Source of the DNA: Kalmusia sp. IMI 367209
Taxonomy: Eukaryota; Ascomycota; Dothideomycetes; Pleosporales; Didymosphaeriaceae
DNA length: 64,000 nt
Assembly: GCA_027946365.1 (NCBI GenBank)
Contig: JAPEUQ010000001.1
Location: 3,100,001 to 3,164,000 of the forward strand
Reading direction: 5' to 3'
Shown: positions 1 to 10,531 of the stretch, in pieces
Numbering within the stretch: position 1 is the stretch's first letter
Layout of the letters: the number at the start of each line of letters is the position of its first letter
Notes under the pieces: generated by a model
Told to the model about the DNA's origin: nothing
Database searches by the model: none
The model's input: the letters and a program-made list of their open reading frames with translations, nothing else
Position numbers and translations under genes: made by a program

Positions 1-796
1 AAGTTGGGGCTTGATGATTATCCACTCAGCAGCACAGATGACAGGTCATGTCCAGGCGTAAAGGCGCCAGTATTCCTCTTGACTTCAGATAGACTCTTGT
101 GCATGTAAGTGAGCTGGTCTGAGATGATCCTTACTTTCGAGTCACCTTCAGAGCAAGTATGAGTCTTGCAGCAGACTGTCGAAGTTGCGCGTCCGTAGAC
201 TCTGGCATTCGCTACTCGTACCATAAGGCGTACACTTGATCAACCGATATCTGGGTAGATATTGCGGCTCTACGACTTTTCCCGGGTCACGCACCCTTCC
301 CGCAAGTCCGTGCCGATATAACCGTATACCCGGGTGCGCATGTGGCTTTTGCAATCCAGCCACAAGTCTCGAAATACAGCAATCAATCCTAGAATCTTGG
401 TAAATGATTCTAGGGCTAGAAGCCTCGACTTAACGTGGGGGGAAACGTCAGACTACTAGCAATCGATGAGGCTCCACAGTATCGTCACTCTGGAAGCATC
501 TCAAGATAGCTAGCACCATCGGAATCACGCCTCCATCAAATTATTTGTAGTGCCGACTTTACTATCCGGCACGAGTTTGAGTACGACACCGTTTTCGCGT
601 TCCTTATCTTCGCGGATCACGGGTTCGATGTATGACCTCTTTAGTATACAACGGCTTTATACTCAATTCACAGTCTTTTCAACATCCGAGCTTCCGAAAG
701 CTGCTCAGGAACCTATATAGCTCAAGTATCTATCTTTTCGATTACTTGTAGTAACAGCGGCGATCTTGTCACAGATTCATTATCCTCCCATTCCCA
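1..796. other. Upstream region at left edge, no supported gene
   Basis: Only short, family-less open frames occur on either strand. A 68-codon minus-strand frame at 18-224 could be the end of a gene continuing to the left, but nothing in it is recognisable. The last 100 bases are the promoter side of the FAD oxidase gene. Confidence 0.5.
714..720 (+). promoter_or_regulatory. TATA-like box of the FAD oxidase gene
   Basis: TATATAG lies 77 bases upstream of the ATG at 797, a normal distance for a fungal core promoter. Assigned by motif and position only. Confidence 0.4.
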
Positions 797-2314
797 ATGG
801 GCTACTTCACAGTATTTCTCGCCTCTCTAGGCATCTTTTCAGCCGGCGCCAGCGCAAACCCCTTCTCAAAGCGCGCCGCTCTCGACGATTGTCTTAAGTC
901 GTCCTCAGTACCAACCCTAGCGTCCGGCTCTTCTGACTATACTCAATCTCTCAAACCGTTCAATCTGCGCGTAACCTTCAAGCCAGCTGCTTACGCCGTG
1001 CCCACCACTATCAAGCATGTTCAAGACGCGGTTGCTTGCGGTGCAGCGAACAGCGTCCAAGTCACTGCCAAGTCCGGCGGCCATAGCTATGCCTCCCACG
1101 GCCTAGGTGGTGAAGATGGGCATTTAATCATAGACATGCGGAACTTCAACAGTGTCACTGTTGACCAGTCAGCACAGACGGCCGTGATTGGAACAGGCGG
1201 TCGGCTTGGGGACGTAGCAACAGCGCTGTACAAGCAAGGAAAGCAGGCTATTAGCCACGGCACATGTCCAGGGTACGTACCATGTTCTCACAAAGAGCTA
1301 AGCTCACATATTCACAGCGTCGGCGTTGGCGGTCTCTCGCTCCATGGTGGCTACGGCCTCATATCGCGCAGCAAAGGCCTTACGCTCGACAACATCCTTT
1401 CTGCCGACGTTGTCCTCGCAAATAGCACCCTCGTCACCGCATCGCCCACCCAGAACCCCGACTTATTCTGGGCGCTTCGAGGCGCCGGCGCCGCCTTCGG
1501 CATCGTCACCAACTTCAAGTTCAAGACCTTCAATGCGCCCGAGTCGAACATCGTCTTCAACTATTTCGTCCAGCCGTCGTCTGCAAGCCAGCTCGCCAGC
1601 ATGCTTACGGCACTGCAGGACTTCACGCGCAACTCGCAGCCGCCGGAGCTCAACATGCGGCTCTTCCTGTCAGGCTTTACGACTTTCAGCGGCGTGTACT
1701 ACGGCAGCCGTGCGGACTTTGACAAGGTGATCAACCCGCTACTACAGAAAATGGGAATCTCCAGCGGCAGCGTAAGCACGAACGGGTGGTTGAACACACT
1801 AACATCGTTCTCCAACGGCGCACTCGAGCAAAGCAAGCCATACGACACGCACGAGACCTTCTTCGCCAAATCGCTGATGCCCGAATACCTCAGCGGCGCG
1901 GCCATCACGGCGCTCAGCAACTACTGGAACGCGAACGCGCGGTCAAACACACGCTCGTGGTACCTCCTCTTCGACTGCCACGGCGGCAAGAACTCGGCCA
2001 TCTCCAACGTCTCGGCCGACGCGACGGCGTACGCGCACCGCAACGCGACCTTCAAGATGCAGTTCTATGACCGCGTGAGCAGCGGCAGCTACAACAGCGC
2101 GTGGTTCCCGTTTCTGAACGGGTGGATCAAGGCCATTACGGATGCGAGCCCCGGCGTGAACTACGGCATGTACATCAACTATGCGGATACGAGCTTGACC
2201 AAGGAGGAGGCGCATGGTCACTATTGGCTGGGGAACTACGAGAGGTTGGCGGCGTTGAAGGATGTTTGGGATCCGAAGAAGGTGTTTGAGGGGCCGCAGC
2301 TTGTGGGGAGCTAG
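797..2314 (+). CDS. Secreted FAD-linked oxidoreductase (BBE/GOOX-like, bicovalent flavin)
   Basis: The frame is open across 505 codons but contains an in-frame 45-nt intron (1273-1317, GTACGT...TTCACAG). Removing it restores TCPGVGVGGLSLHGG and gives 490 residues. A signal peptide covers about residues 1-20, followed by an FAD-binding PCMH domain. His96 in SGGHSY and Cys157 in TCPGVG match the two residues that attach FAD through 8-alpha-histidyl and 6-S-cysteinyl bonds in glucooligosaccharide-oxidase-like enzymes. The C-terminus (WDPKKVFEGPQ) is the usual berberine-bridge tail. The family oxidises sugars, oligosaccharides or secondary metabolites outside the cell with O2; the substrate cannot be read from the sequence. 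No neighbouring gene suggests a pathway. Confidence 0.9.
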   Translation: MGYFTVFLASLGIFSAGASANPFSKRAALDDCLKSSSVPTLASGSSDYTQSLKPFNLRVTFKPAAYAVPTTIKHVQDAVACGAANSVQVTAKSGGHSYASHGLGGEDGHLIIDMRNFNSVTVDQSAQTAVIGTGGRLGDVATALYKQGKQAISHGTCPGYVPCSHKELSSHIHSVGVGGLSLHGGYGLISRSKGLTLDNILSADVVLANSTLVTASPTQNPDLFWALRGAGAAFGIVTNFKFKTFNAPESNIVFNYFVQPSSASQLASMLTALQDFTRNSQPPELNMRLFLSGFTTFSGVYYGSRADFDKVINPLLQKMGISSGSVSTNGWLNTLTSFSNGALEQSKPYDTHETFFAKSLMPEYLSGAAITALSNYWNANARSNTRSWYLLFDCHGGKNSAISNVSADATAYAHRNATFKMQFYDRVSSGSYNSAWFPFLNGWIKAITDASPGVNYGMYINYADTSLTKEEAHGHYWLGNYERLAALKDVWDPKKVFEGPQLVGS

Positions 2315-2919
2315 AGTGTGGAACGGTTTGATATAAAGATTGTGAGATAGATCAATGATAGACTTAGATGCCTGGGATTGACTGTCTGTGCTTGGTCATG
2401 GCCACCGAACAGGTAGCTTGTCTTGATTTGCTTCTTTGTACAAATATAGACTTGACTGTGCCTCGCTTAGAACAAGATATGCCTTTAATATCCTCATGGA
2501 ATGAGTTTCTGCTGTCAGTCTTCTCTCTTGCATGCAACATAGTACGTTGAGTGGTTGACCGTCCCGATGAGTAGACTTAGATAGCAGCTATCAGTAGGGA
2601 GCTTCGATCGAACGGTACGAATAGTATTTCTCCCATTCATGGTCTCAACGATCGCTGAAGCAATTATACAGAAGGATGAGATAATTTTTGGTTTTTGCTG
2701 AATTAAAGAGCTGAGGTGGAAGGAGGGGTGGATAGCATATGTAGACGTCTATCCGAAGAATGGTCGACAAGACGAGAAAGAGAAATAGCATTCTGGACAA
2801 GACAACGAACAGCGCCGGTAGTATGCGCGTAAGCTGCCCGCGCTGCAAGGTATCATGGCTCCTTGCCATTGCTCTATGGGCCTTGAAATCTATGATCCCA
2901 GTGCTTCCTCCGATACGAT

Positions 2920-2966
2920 CTTGCCTCGTTCGGCGACGCCAACATTCACAGCACTTGCTCACTTCC
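2920..2966. repeat. Diverged direct repeat, copy 1
   Basis: Resembles 3368-3416, sharing CACAGCACTTGC and flanking bases. Many of the mismatches are transitions. The copies lie about 450 bases apart in non-coding DNA. Confidence 0.45.
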
Positions 2967-3367
2967 AGCTTTCCCTTCTCATCCGCATATATAAACTGGT
3001 TGCTGCCTCCACTTACCTGTCCCCCCCAACATTACTATCGCTCTCGTCCACATTACTATAATCCATCGCTCACATCTTAATACCACTACATCCGCCTTTT
3101 GATTGTCCGACTACATTCGTCAGGCATTTCGAAAACTCCGGTCAGGACGTCCTACAGCAGTTGCTGTCGCTGTAACCAGTGCTACTGCCATCGGGTTAGG
3201 GTATGACGGATACAGCTCCGGCGCTCAGCAATGTTTTCATCGCAAAGCATGAAGTGCTGATGCTGCGGCGAGCAATGAGCGATAGTCCATAATATAGAAT
3301 GGCTTTCATACATCGTGTCTGCACAGCATGGTCTCCCTCACGAGGCAAGAGCTTGTACACGTGAGTT

Positions 3368-3416
3368 CTTACCTAATTCGGCAAGACACCAACATCCACA
3401 GCACTTGCCCAACTTC
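3368..3416. repeat. Diverged direct repeat, copy 2
   Basis: Partner of 2920-2966. It has CTTACCTAATTCGG where copy 1 has CTTGCCTCGTTCGG, so it looks like the more AT-shifted copy. Confidence 0.45.
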
Positions 3417-3971
3417 TGAATCGCAGGAGTCCCTCAGTGTCCAAAATGTTCCTAAATGTCAATTGATCATGTCGCTACACCACTCCTCCCCTCTAAGCCG
3501 GATATCGAATGGCCGAGCTACCCCAGAATTCTGACCCGAGGATGCAGCGCCCGCCTCCCCCCTCCACCACGGTTACCGAGCTTAACATGTCGCCCACACC
3601 GGCCCACCGGGCATTACACTGCGTAGAGAAAGTCATCTCTCCGGTGCCATGGCCTCCATAAAGCTGGAGGCGCCCCCGCGCCCTAAGATGCGATGTGCTC
3701 TTCGTCGACCTCGGCTCCAGGACCTCATTCTGCGCAGAAATCTTCATCACGTCTCCCCCAGCGAGAAACCCACTGACAAAGCGGGCAAATGGAAGGGCTA
3801 TCAGTGACAGGGACGTTTCCTCCGCTATCCGCGACCTCGCTCAACACGCCGTTTCTACCCTCGTCGTACTTTGCATCGCCCGCGCATCGGATTCGACGTC
3901 GTCTGAGCGGATTGCATCGTCGTGGGACAAAGAGGGCGAGGCTGCAGCCAAGCCCCCGCACGCGCGCATCC

Positions 3972-5478
3972 ATGTCGCCATCCAGCACCCTCCCGGACCC
4001 CACGGCGGGTGTTTTCGGGAATGCTGGGGCTACCTCTGCCGATGATACAGCATCTGCTGGCGTGCCCGCGCGCCCGCGACGCACGACGGCGCAGTCGGTC
4101 ATCCAGGACACCATCCTGCACCCCGGCAACGTGCGCATCAACGTGCAAGGCGCCTTCATCGTCAGCGACGAACCCGTTACGCCCCACAGCGAAGACTACG
4201 AGCACGATCCACGAGATATCCGACTGCCGAACCATACGGCTGTAGTCAGCCATGTGGCTGTCGATGTAAGGAGATTCGCCGCATCCACGACCTCCCAATG
4301 GCTTGCTAACGGAACAATTGCCATCTAGATCGGAGGCTCCCTCGCCAAACTCGTCTACTTTTCCCGCGAACCGGACGAAAGCTCCATCGGCGGGCGGTTG
4401 AACTTCCTCAAGTTTGAGACGGATAGGATAGACTCATGCATCGAGTTCATGCGCAAGTTGCAGGCCGATCACCGGCGGCTCAATGGCTCGGCGCCGGACG
4501 AGCTGTGTGTCATGGCGACAGGCGGAGGCGCTTTCAAGTTCTACGATAAGATACGGGATGCATTGGGCGTTGAGGTCATACGCGAGGATGAAATGGAATG
4601 CCTCATAATAGGTACGATGTGCGATGCAAGCATAGAGTGTAGAGTGCTGACACGTAGACACTATAGGGCTCGACTTCTTCATCACCGAAATCCCGAACGA
4701 GGTTTTCACCTACCGCGAAGAATCACCCATGGACTTCATATCCTTTCCGCCACAGCCACCGTCGATATACCCCTACCTCCTCGTAAACATCGGATCTGGC
4801 GTCTCTATGGTCAAGGTCTCAGGTCCACGACAATACGAACGTATTGGAGGTACATCGCTGGGTGGCGGAACACTCTGGGGCCTCCTCTCCCTGCTAACGG
4901 GCGCTCGTAACTTCGACGACATGCTCAAGCTTGCCGAAAAAGGCGACAATTCTACCGTCGATCTCTTAGTCGGCGACATCTACGGCGCCGGCTACAACAA
5001 AATCGGCCTCAAAAGCACTCACATCGCAAGTTCCTTCGGCAAAGTCTACAAAATGAAGCGCGCCGCCGAGCGCGAAGCCGAAGACGGCTGCAACGGGGAC
5101 TCCTCCTCGCACTACTCCGAACACGACCACGTTGTCGGCACCTCGGAACTACCCCACACAGCTGCAAAGTTCCGCCCCGAGGACATTTCGCGCTCCCTGC
5201 TCTACGCCGTGTCCAACAACATCGGCCAGATTGCATACCTCCACGCTGAGAAACACAACCTCGAGAAGATATATTTCGGGGGCAGTTTCATCGGGGGCCA
5301 TGCGCAGACGATGCATACGCTGTCTTACGCGATCAATTTCTGGTCCAAGGGGAGCAAGCAGGCGTATTTCCTGAGGCACGAGGGGTACCTCGGGAGCGTG
5401 GGCGCGTTTCTAAAGAGGCAGCCGAGGAACTGGGGGAGGAGGAACAGCTTCGAGGCGGGGAAGCGGACGAGTGTATGA
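3972..5478 (+). CDS. Pantothenate kinase (eukaryotic type II PanK)
   Basis: Catalyses ATP-dependent phosphorylation of pantothenate, the first committed step of coenzyme A synthesis, in the cytosol. Exons are 3972-4265, 4329-4611 and 4667-5478; introns are 63 and 55 nt, the first with a GCTAAC branch point. The product is 462 residues. Family features are the acidic ATP-site start VDIGGSLAKLVYF at about 97-109, the glycine-rich ATGGGAFKF, NIGSGVSMV, the GGTSLGGGT loop and the C-terminal GGSFIGGH. It corresponds to yeast CAB1 with a longer disordered N-terminus and an insert rich in charged residues and Ser/His near 5060-5150. An in-frame ATG at 3789 would add 61 basic residues. I prefer 3972 because the extension has no family character, but neither start has strong context. 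Confidence 0.93.
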
Positions 5479-6415
5479 TGATGTTGTGCGAGGCTGGAGT
5501 AATTGCAGATGAAGTAGATTTTATAGAGGTTCGATACCATCAGCTCGTCTGCGAATCACATTAGATTTTGAATAAAGGCGATGTTCCTACCGTGCGTGTC
5601 TTTCTCCCGATCAGTGATTCGAATAGGACTCGTATGTACATTTCGAATGGCGGGGCTCGGCGAACATGCTGGAGTCTTTGGTCATTACTTTGAGCCTAAG
5701 GACTCATATCCGGATACTAGAAGGTAGATTAGTATACTGATAGCTATTGCATGTTCTTGAAATCATCTCAAGGAAGAGGACGCTTTTAACATTCAGGCTT
5801 CTTTCACATTTTACACGCCTGGCATGGACTGATGTTGCTATTCTGCGACTGCTAGGTAGATCCTCAACTTACATACTCAACTGTTGATCAACTACACAGC
5901 ACCTAAATCGTCAGACCCACGCCTACTAGGGAAAGCGTAATGATTCAAAGCGGTACATCCTACGAACGCAGCCATACGCAAAGTACCAAGCCCGTCAACA
6001 CAGGCAATACTTTCCCGTTCACCATGCATCACGGTCAAACCATGTGTCGATCTCACACAACCCAACCGCGTCATACAACCGTACAGCCACGCCGCTAGCA
6101 AGTCGCCGCGTTAGAGTCGACCCCACGACTCCAAGGCACACTGGTTGCACCTGCACGTCAAGGATCAACGCTAACGCTGGCCGCCTAACCTCGACGCGCA
6201 GATCCCTCCCCGTCGCGGGAACTTTATTCGAACATCACGGCGTCCGTCGGGCGCAGCGCGAGGATCGCTGGTGTAGGATCCTCGCTGCTGTGACTGGCTG
6301 CGGAGCGAAGCAATGGCGGATGAGAGACTCGTATAAGATTGCGTGCGGTGCGGCTTGCAAGCCATTCTTCGTTTCGGGTATAAGAGTTGCAAAAAGTTGT
6401 AGTCAGATCGAAGCG
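5479..6415. other. Intergenic, nothing recognised
   Basis: Short frames only. The frame upstream of 6416 is open back to about 6044 but reads as non-coding (no conserved composition), so it was not used to extend the next gene. Confidence 0.45.
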
Positions 6416-6861
6416 ATGAGTCGAGGCACCGTGTCGTCAGCGAGTTCGCACCGCGAGTATACGATGGACAAAGAGACGGTTCCGGAGTACCAAGCGCACC
6501 GTGAGTTTTCGCCCTCGTCGCTCTAGTATGCAGCCTCACCTTGCTTACAACCTGATGGGTAGTATCGAATTCGGGCTCTGAGATAAACGCGAGGAGTCGT
6601 GCGGATTCCGGCTCGTCGTCGTATTTACAGCCGACTGCTTCGTATGGCTCCACGGCTTCGTGTCGCAGCGAGAGATCGTTTGCGTCGCAAGGGGAGATCC
6701 GGAGGTTGAGCGGGCAGTTTAACGCGCCGACGGGGGTGGAGATTGAGAGGTATAAAAGGGACAGGAAGGCGAAGTCGAGGGAAGGTGGGAAGCGGGCGAA
6801 GGGGAGGGAGAAGGAGAGTGGGAGGTTTGGGAAGATGGTGAAGGGGTTGTGGGGGTTTTGA
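6416..6861 (+). CDS. Small Ser-rich, basic-tailed hypothetical protein
   Basis: Two exons, 6416-6500 and 6563-6861, joined across a 62-nt intron (GTGAGT...GGGTAG), give 127 residues. The first half is Ser/Thr/Gln-rich and probably disordered. The second half is strongly basic, with many Lys/Arg/Gly, and ends in KMVKGLWGF. No signal peptide or membrane span is visible. The splice joins two frames that each stop soon after the junction, and continuity of composition across it supports the model. A 279-codon minus-strand frame overlaps it, but that frame is composed of complements of the basic tail and was judged a shadow. Function unknown; nuclear or membrane-surface localisation is possible but only inferred from charge. 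Confidence 0.55.
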
Positions 6862-8696
6862 GGGCGCGGGTGCAAGTCACGATGTTCGACCTCTTGAGGT
6901 CGCATTCTATTCAGGCGATTGTGTCGCCTGTCGCATTTTTCGGGTATTATATGCCTATCGCAGTTATTTCTAGATGGACGTGACGTGACTGCTTCAACTT
7001 GGTGAGGCAATCAGTTCAGATGATCCAGTCCGGATATCTCAATACTATCAGCTTCAGGACATCAATAAGCAACATTTGGAGAGGTTTAGCAAATGGCATA
7101 GATAGTCTTGCTTGTCCAAGGTTTTTTCTGCAGCTCTTCTTAGAACACGCCTGTGTGCTCAAGAAACTGAGCGCTCGAACAGTCATGTCCGCTTTTCATA
7201 AACGGACGACTCACATATTCTGCGCAGCTATTCGCTCTAACTGAATTCTGCCCGCTGCCATGCAGCTTTCTAGACATGCATATAGGTTGAAGAAACTGTT
7301 GCGTTGCATAGCTTTGCTATGTCTGTGTCCTTCTACTGAGTCATACTGAATATACGTAGAAGGACTGATCAAGTCGCCTGAGATGTTGTGGTAAAGCGGC
7401 TGTACGGTTTGATCTTTTCGTTCAAGTAGACGCCACGTACGCTCTCCATTATTTCGACTCCGCTGATAGTCACGCACCTACGACCACCTTCCGCGACCTT
7501 CTAGGGACCCCGAGACACCTTTACTCGATACCGTACCACATACTGCCAAAGTTCATCAAATTTTAATGCGAAGGGTAGTCCGGCGGTTTCCTATCACTTC
7601 ATTCCGTAAATTATTCGAGTAAACAGCATGACATTTCCCGCTGGCGAAGATCCAAATCCATCTATAGGTGGTATGAGGAACGGTGCCATACCATGCATTG
7701 GGGCGTTAAAAAGACTGGTCTGTCAAGAAGTTTCGGCGATAATGGGAAAAGAATATCGAATGAACGGACTAATCACGTGACCGAACACACTCGGGATTGG
7801 TGGTCATCAATCTATACATCCCTGCTGAGTTATGAATTACGTGCTTGTGCTTTCTTGACACCAAGTTGCATCCTCACAAAAATTGATTACTTTGGGCATA
7901 GTTGCTGATTAGGTCGTTCTCCTGCAGTTCAGATCTTTGAGGTGCATTCAGATGTGTCATGTATCGTGTCCTACCCTGGATTATTAAAGATCTGCTGTAA
8001 GACTTTTGGACCCTGAATGTCCGTCCATAAGCTTCGCTCACGGACGGGAGCTGGCTTGACAAGGATGGTGCACGACTAGGTGACGGGATTTGAGCGATGC
8101 CGCTGTCCTTCCAGGGGACCGCCGTTCCTTGCATCCCTTCCAGTGTTCTGTCGCTCTCCTGTGGACATCCTGGACATCTCTATGGTTGAATCAGCGCTAA
8201 TCCCCGTCGTCGCTCAACAAACATTGTCCCTCCGTTTCGCCTTGCATCCTGCGGCCCGCGATGACATCATGATCACGCCAAGCCTCATACCCCGGACCCA
8301 CCACGCAACGTCGGACCCACCTCTCAGCCGCACCTGCATCGCACAATTACGCATTTTCCTGCTTTCCCATGCCGCGCCTGAAATCAGCATCCTCCAAAAC
8401 GGTAGCTGCACCGCCGTTCCTGCATCTTAAAGTAGTGATCGCTGAATCGCCGTGCATCCTTGCCTATTCCGGGTCGTGATGGACAAAGAATGTCCGGGCA
8501 CAAGCGAGCATGGCGCTGGGATGACGTCGAGCGATGAGCGGGATTTATACTTTTGAGAGGGCGTGGAAGATATGGAAACCCATCCACTATTTGCCAACCC
8601 GCAAGAACTGCATTCTAGACCGTGACGAGGCCAGCTTAGGCGCGACGCAAAACCCAGAGGAGACTCCCAAGCTCTACCCAGCAAAATCCACACACC
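6862..8696. other. Intergenic, nothing recognised
   Basis: About 1.8 kb with short frames on both strands and no domain, repeat or RNA gene that I can support. Confidence 0.45.
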
Positions 8697-9113
8697 ATGT
8701 CAATGGACCAGATCCCCAAACCTCACGTCGCCATCCGCGAACTCTCAAATACCTCCTCATCATCCGCCTCAGCTTCAAATTCAGATATGCATCCCAAGCA
8801 ACGATCACATCGCGACTCTTCACCTTCCCTATCCAAGACCTCCTCCGAGTCAACACGCCACTCTAGCGACGCGCCTCCCTCGCCCTCACGGCGCTACGGG
8901 ACCAACGGCGAGTCTCAAAATTCTGTCTCGCCGACGGCTGAGTATGCGCGCACCACTGCCTTCGATCCTGATGCCCCGCCCGCGTACCGCGAGCAGGACT
9001 TCGTGGGCAAGAGCAGCGAGGAGGTGAAGAGGATGCGAAAGAGGGACTACGCGGTGGAGATTTCGAGGCTGATGGGGAGGCAGTTGGTCCGGGGTTTGAA
9101 TGGGAGGAGTTGA
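8697..9113 (+). CDS. Small Ser-rich hypothetical protein
   Basis: A single exon of 138 residues. Residues 15-80 are rich in Ser, Pro and charged residues and are probably disordered. A short segment with DPDAPPAYREQDF follows, then an alpha-helical basic tail (EEVKRMRKRDYAVEISRLMG). The PPAYR stretch resembles a PPxY-type WW-domain ligand, though only by motif. No signal peptide or membrane span is present. Its layout (Ser-rich front, basic end, final GLNGRS) recalls the gene at 6416-6861, but I cannot align the two well enough to call them paralogues. Function unknown. Confidence 0.6.
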   Translation: MSMDQIPKPHVAIRELSNTSSSSASASNSDMHPKQRSHRDSSPSLSKTSSESTRHSSDAPPSPSRRYGTNGESQNSVSPTAEYARTTAFDPDAPPAYREQDFVGKSSEEVKRMRKRDYAVEISRLMGRQLVRGLNGRS

Positions 9114-10531
9114 GCAGGGATGAGCGAGTGAAGCGGGACTCTGTAAGATATGTCAATTGTCGGGACCTCGTGCGAAGCCTTATCGTTGATTGGCGCCATT
9201 GTTGTGTAAGAGTATGTGCGAGGGAACGGGCCTGGTGGTCATTGTCTCAGGATGATGACTGCGTATTACGATCGTGTAACGATATTTGATGTTCCACGGC
9301 TGGACCGTTGGATATGCATGTCTGGGCTCACTTCAGGGGTCCATTCTGTAGCCTACGAAGCAGAATACTATGCTCTACAGAGTGCCAGATTCTCAATTGA
9401 GCCTGACTTTTGGAATGGGCATAGCACCATCTACTGCGCGCACCGCTAGTCAGAATAGCCTCGACGCTTTGTGAACATGTGTCCTTTTTTCTTCGTAGAA
9501 CTCATGACATCGAATGGTTTTGTAGGGATGTGGCAGTGGTAAATTGATGTCATTGAACTAGCTGTTCGTTCCAAGCATCGATCGTCGTCGGATCGCCTTC
9601 GACAATTGGTGGGATTCGATAGCTCAGCAATCACTCAAAGCTCGCAATCAGCGCCTACATACGAACGGTTAATCGTGTCGGTAAACCGACATCGGAATGC
9701 AATTGCAGGGATGAGCCTCGCTTGCACGCTGCAGCTACATGGCGTCGCGTCTGCAAGCTTATTCTGTCGCAAACGACCATTTGGGTTGTAACGCATGTTG
9801 TGCTGACCTTTCATGTTGCTTGTGGGGTATAGTCGCATATACGTTTGTTCTCGCTAGTATATGTTGCAGCGTATTCGAGACTCTTACGATACTTACTCCT
9901 ACATGACAGTCGTGTGGACATCGACGAAATGTATACGTGGTGAAAGGACAACGATAGCGACGGGCTGCATGTACAATCTACTTATTGGTAGATGGAATAT
10001 TTCTAGATGTGATTTCATGTTCTGCTGCAGCTATGTACGAGTTTTAAAGTAGAGCAGGTGAGAATCCAGGTTAGATGCTATCCGGCTGACTTGTATCTAC
10101 ACTGTAAGGTCTTGACTCCGTCTTTCTATCCATAATTTTATAATTGGAAAGATGCGACGACTTATTTGGTTGGGATAGGCCTACATATCAAACGTTTAGC
10201 TCTAGAGCCGCATATGTTGCTGTGGTCTGTGCTGATATGACATCCAATTAGGGCTGTTGTTAACTGAACGCTAAATCTAGCGCTCACTGGCGTAACCACT
10301 CCTATCTTCGATATCGATCTTGTATTACTCTGGTCTCTCGAAAAAAGGACGGCAGTATTCTAAATCAGGTTAATGAAGGATGCGCTAGTACACCCTATGT
10401 CAAGGCTAAGGAGCCACCATAAGCATCCTTCACGCTACAGCCATCATCCTCTCTTGGCTCAAGTTTCAAAAAAGTTGGATGCGCCGCAGTTCATTTTCAG
10501 GTCCTACTCACGACTACGAAGTTCCTAAAAG
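9114..10531. other. Intergenic, nothing recognised
   Basis: Short frames only. It includes the promoter of the P450 gene, where no clear TATA box was seen. Confidence 0.45.

Larger units (their letters stand above)
2315..3971. other. Intergenic, contains a diverged direct repeat
   Basis: No coding frame with family character was found. Two related segments near 2920-2966 and 3368-3416 are listed separately. Another Met codon in frame with the next gene lies at 3789, so part of this interval could be its 5' coding or untranslated sequence. Confidence 0.45.

Noticed and set aside
1326..1730. 134-codon frame inside the FAD oxidase gene
   Set aside because: Alternative frame of a high-GC coding region, Ser/Arg-rich as expected of a shadow.
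3855..4298. Long minus-strand frame opposite pantothenate kinase exon 1
   Set aside because: Shadow of a GC-rich coding exon on the other strand.
6171..7010. 279-codon minus-strand open frame
   Set aside because: It is the complement of the basic, GC-rich tail of the spliced plus-strand gene at 6416-6861; no domain and biased composition.
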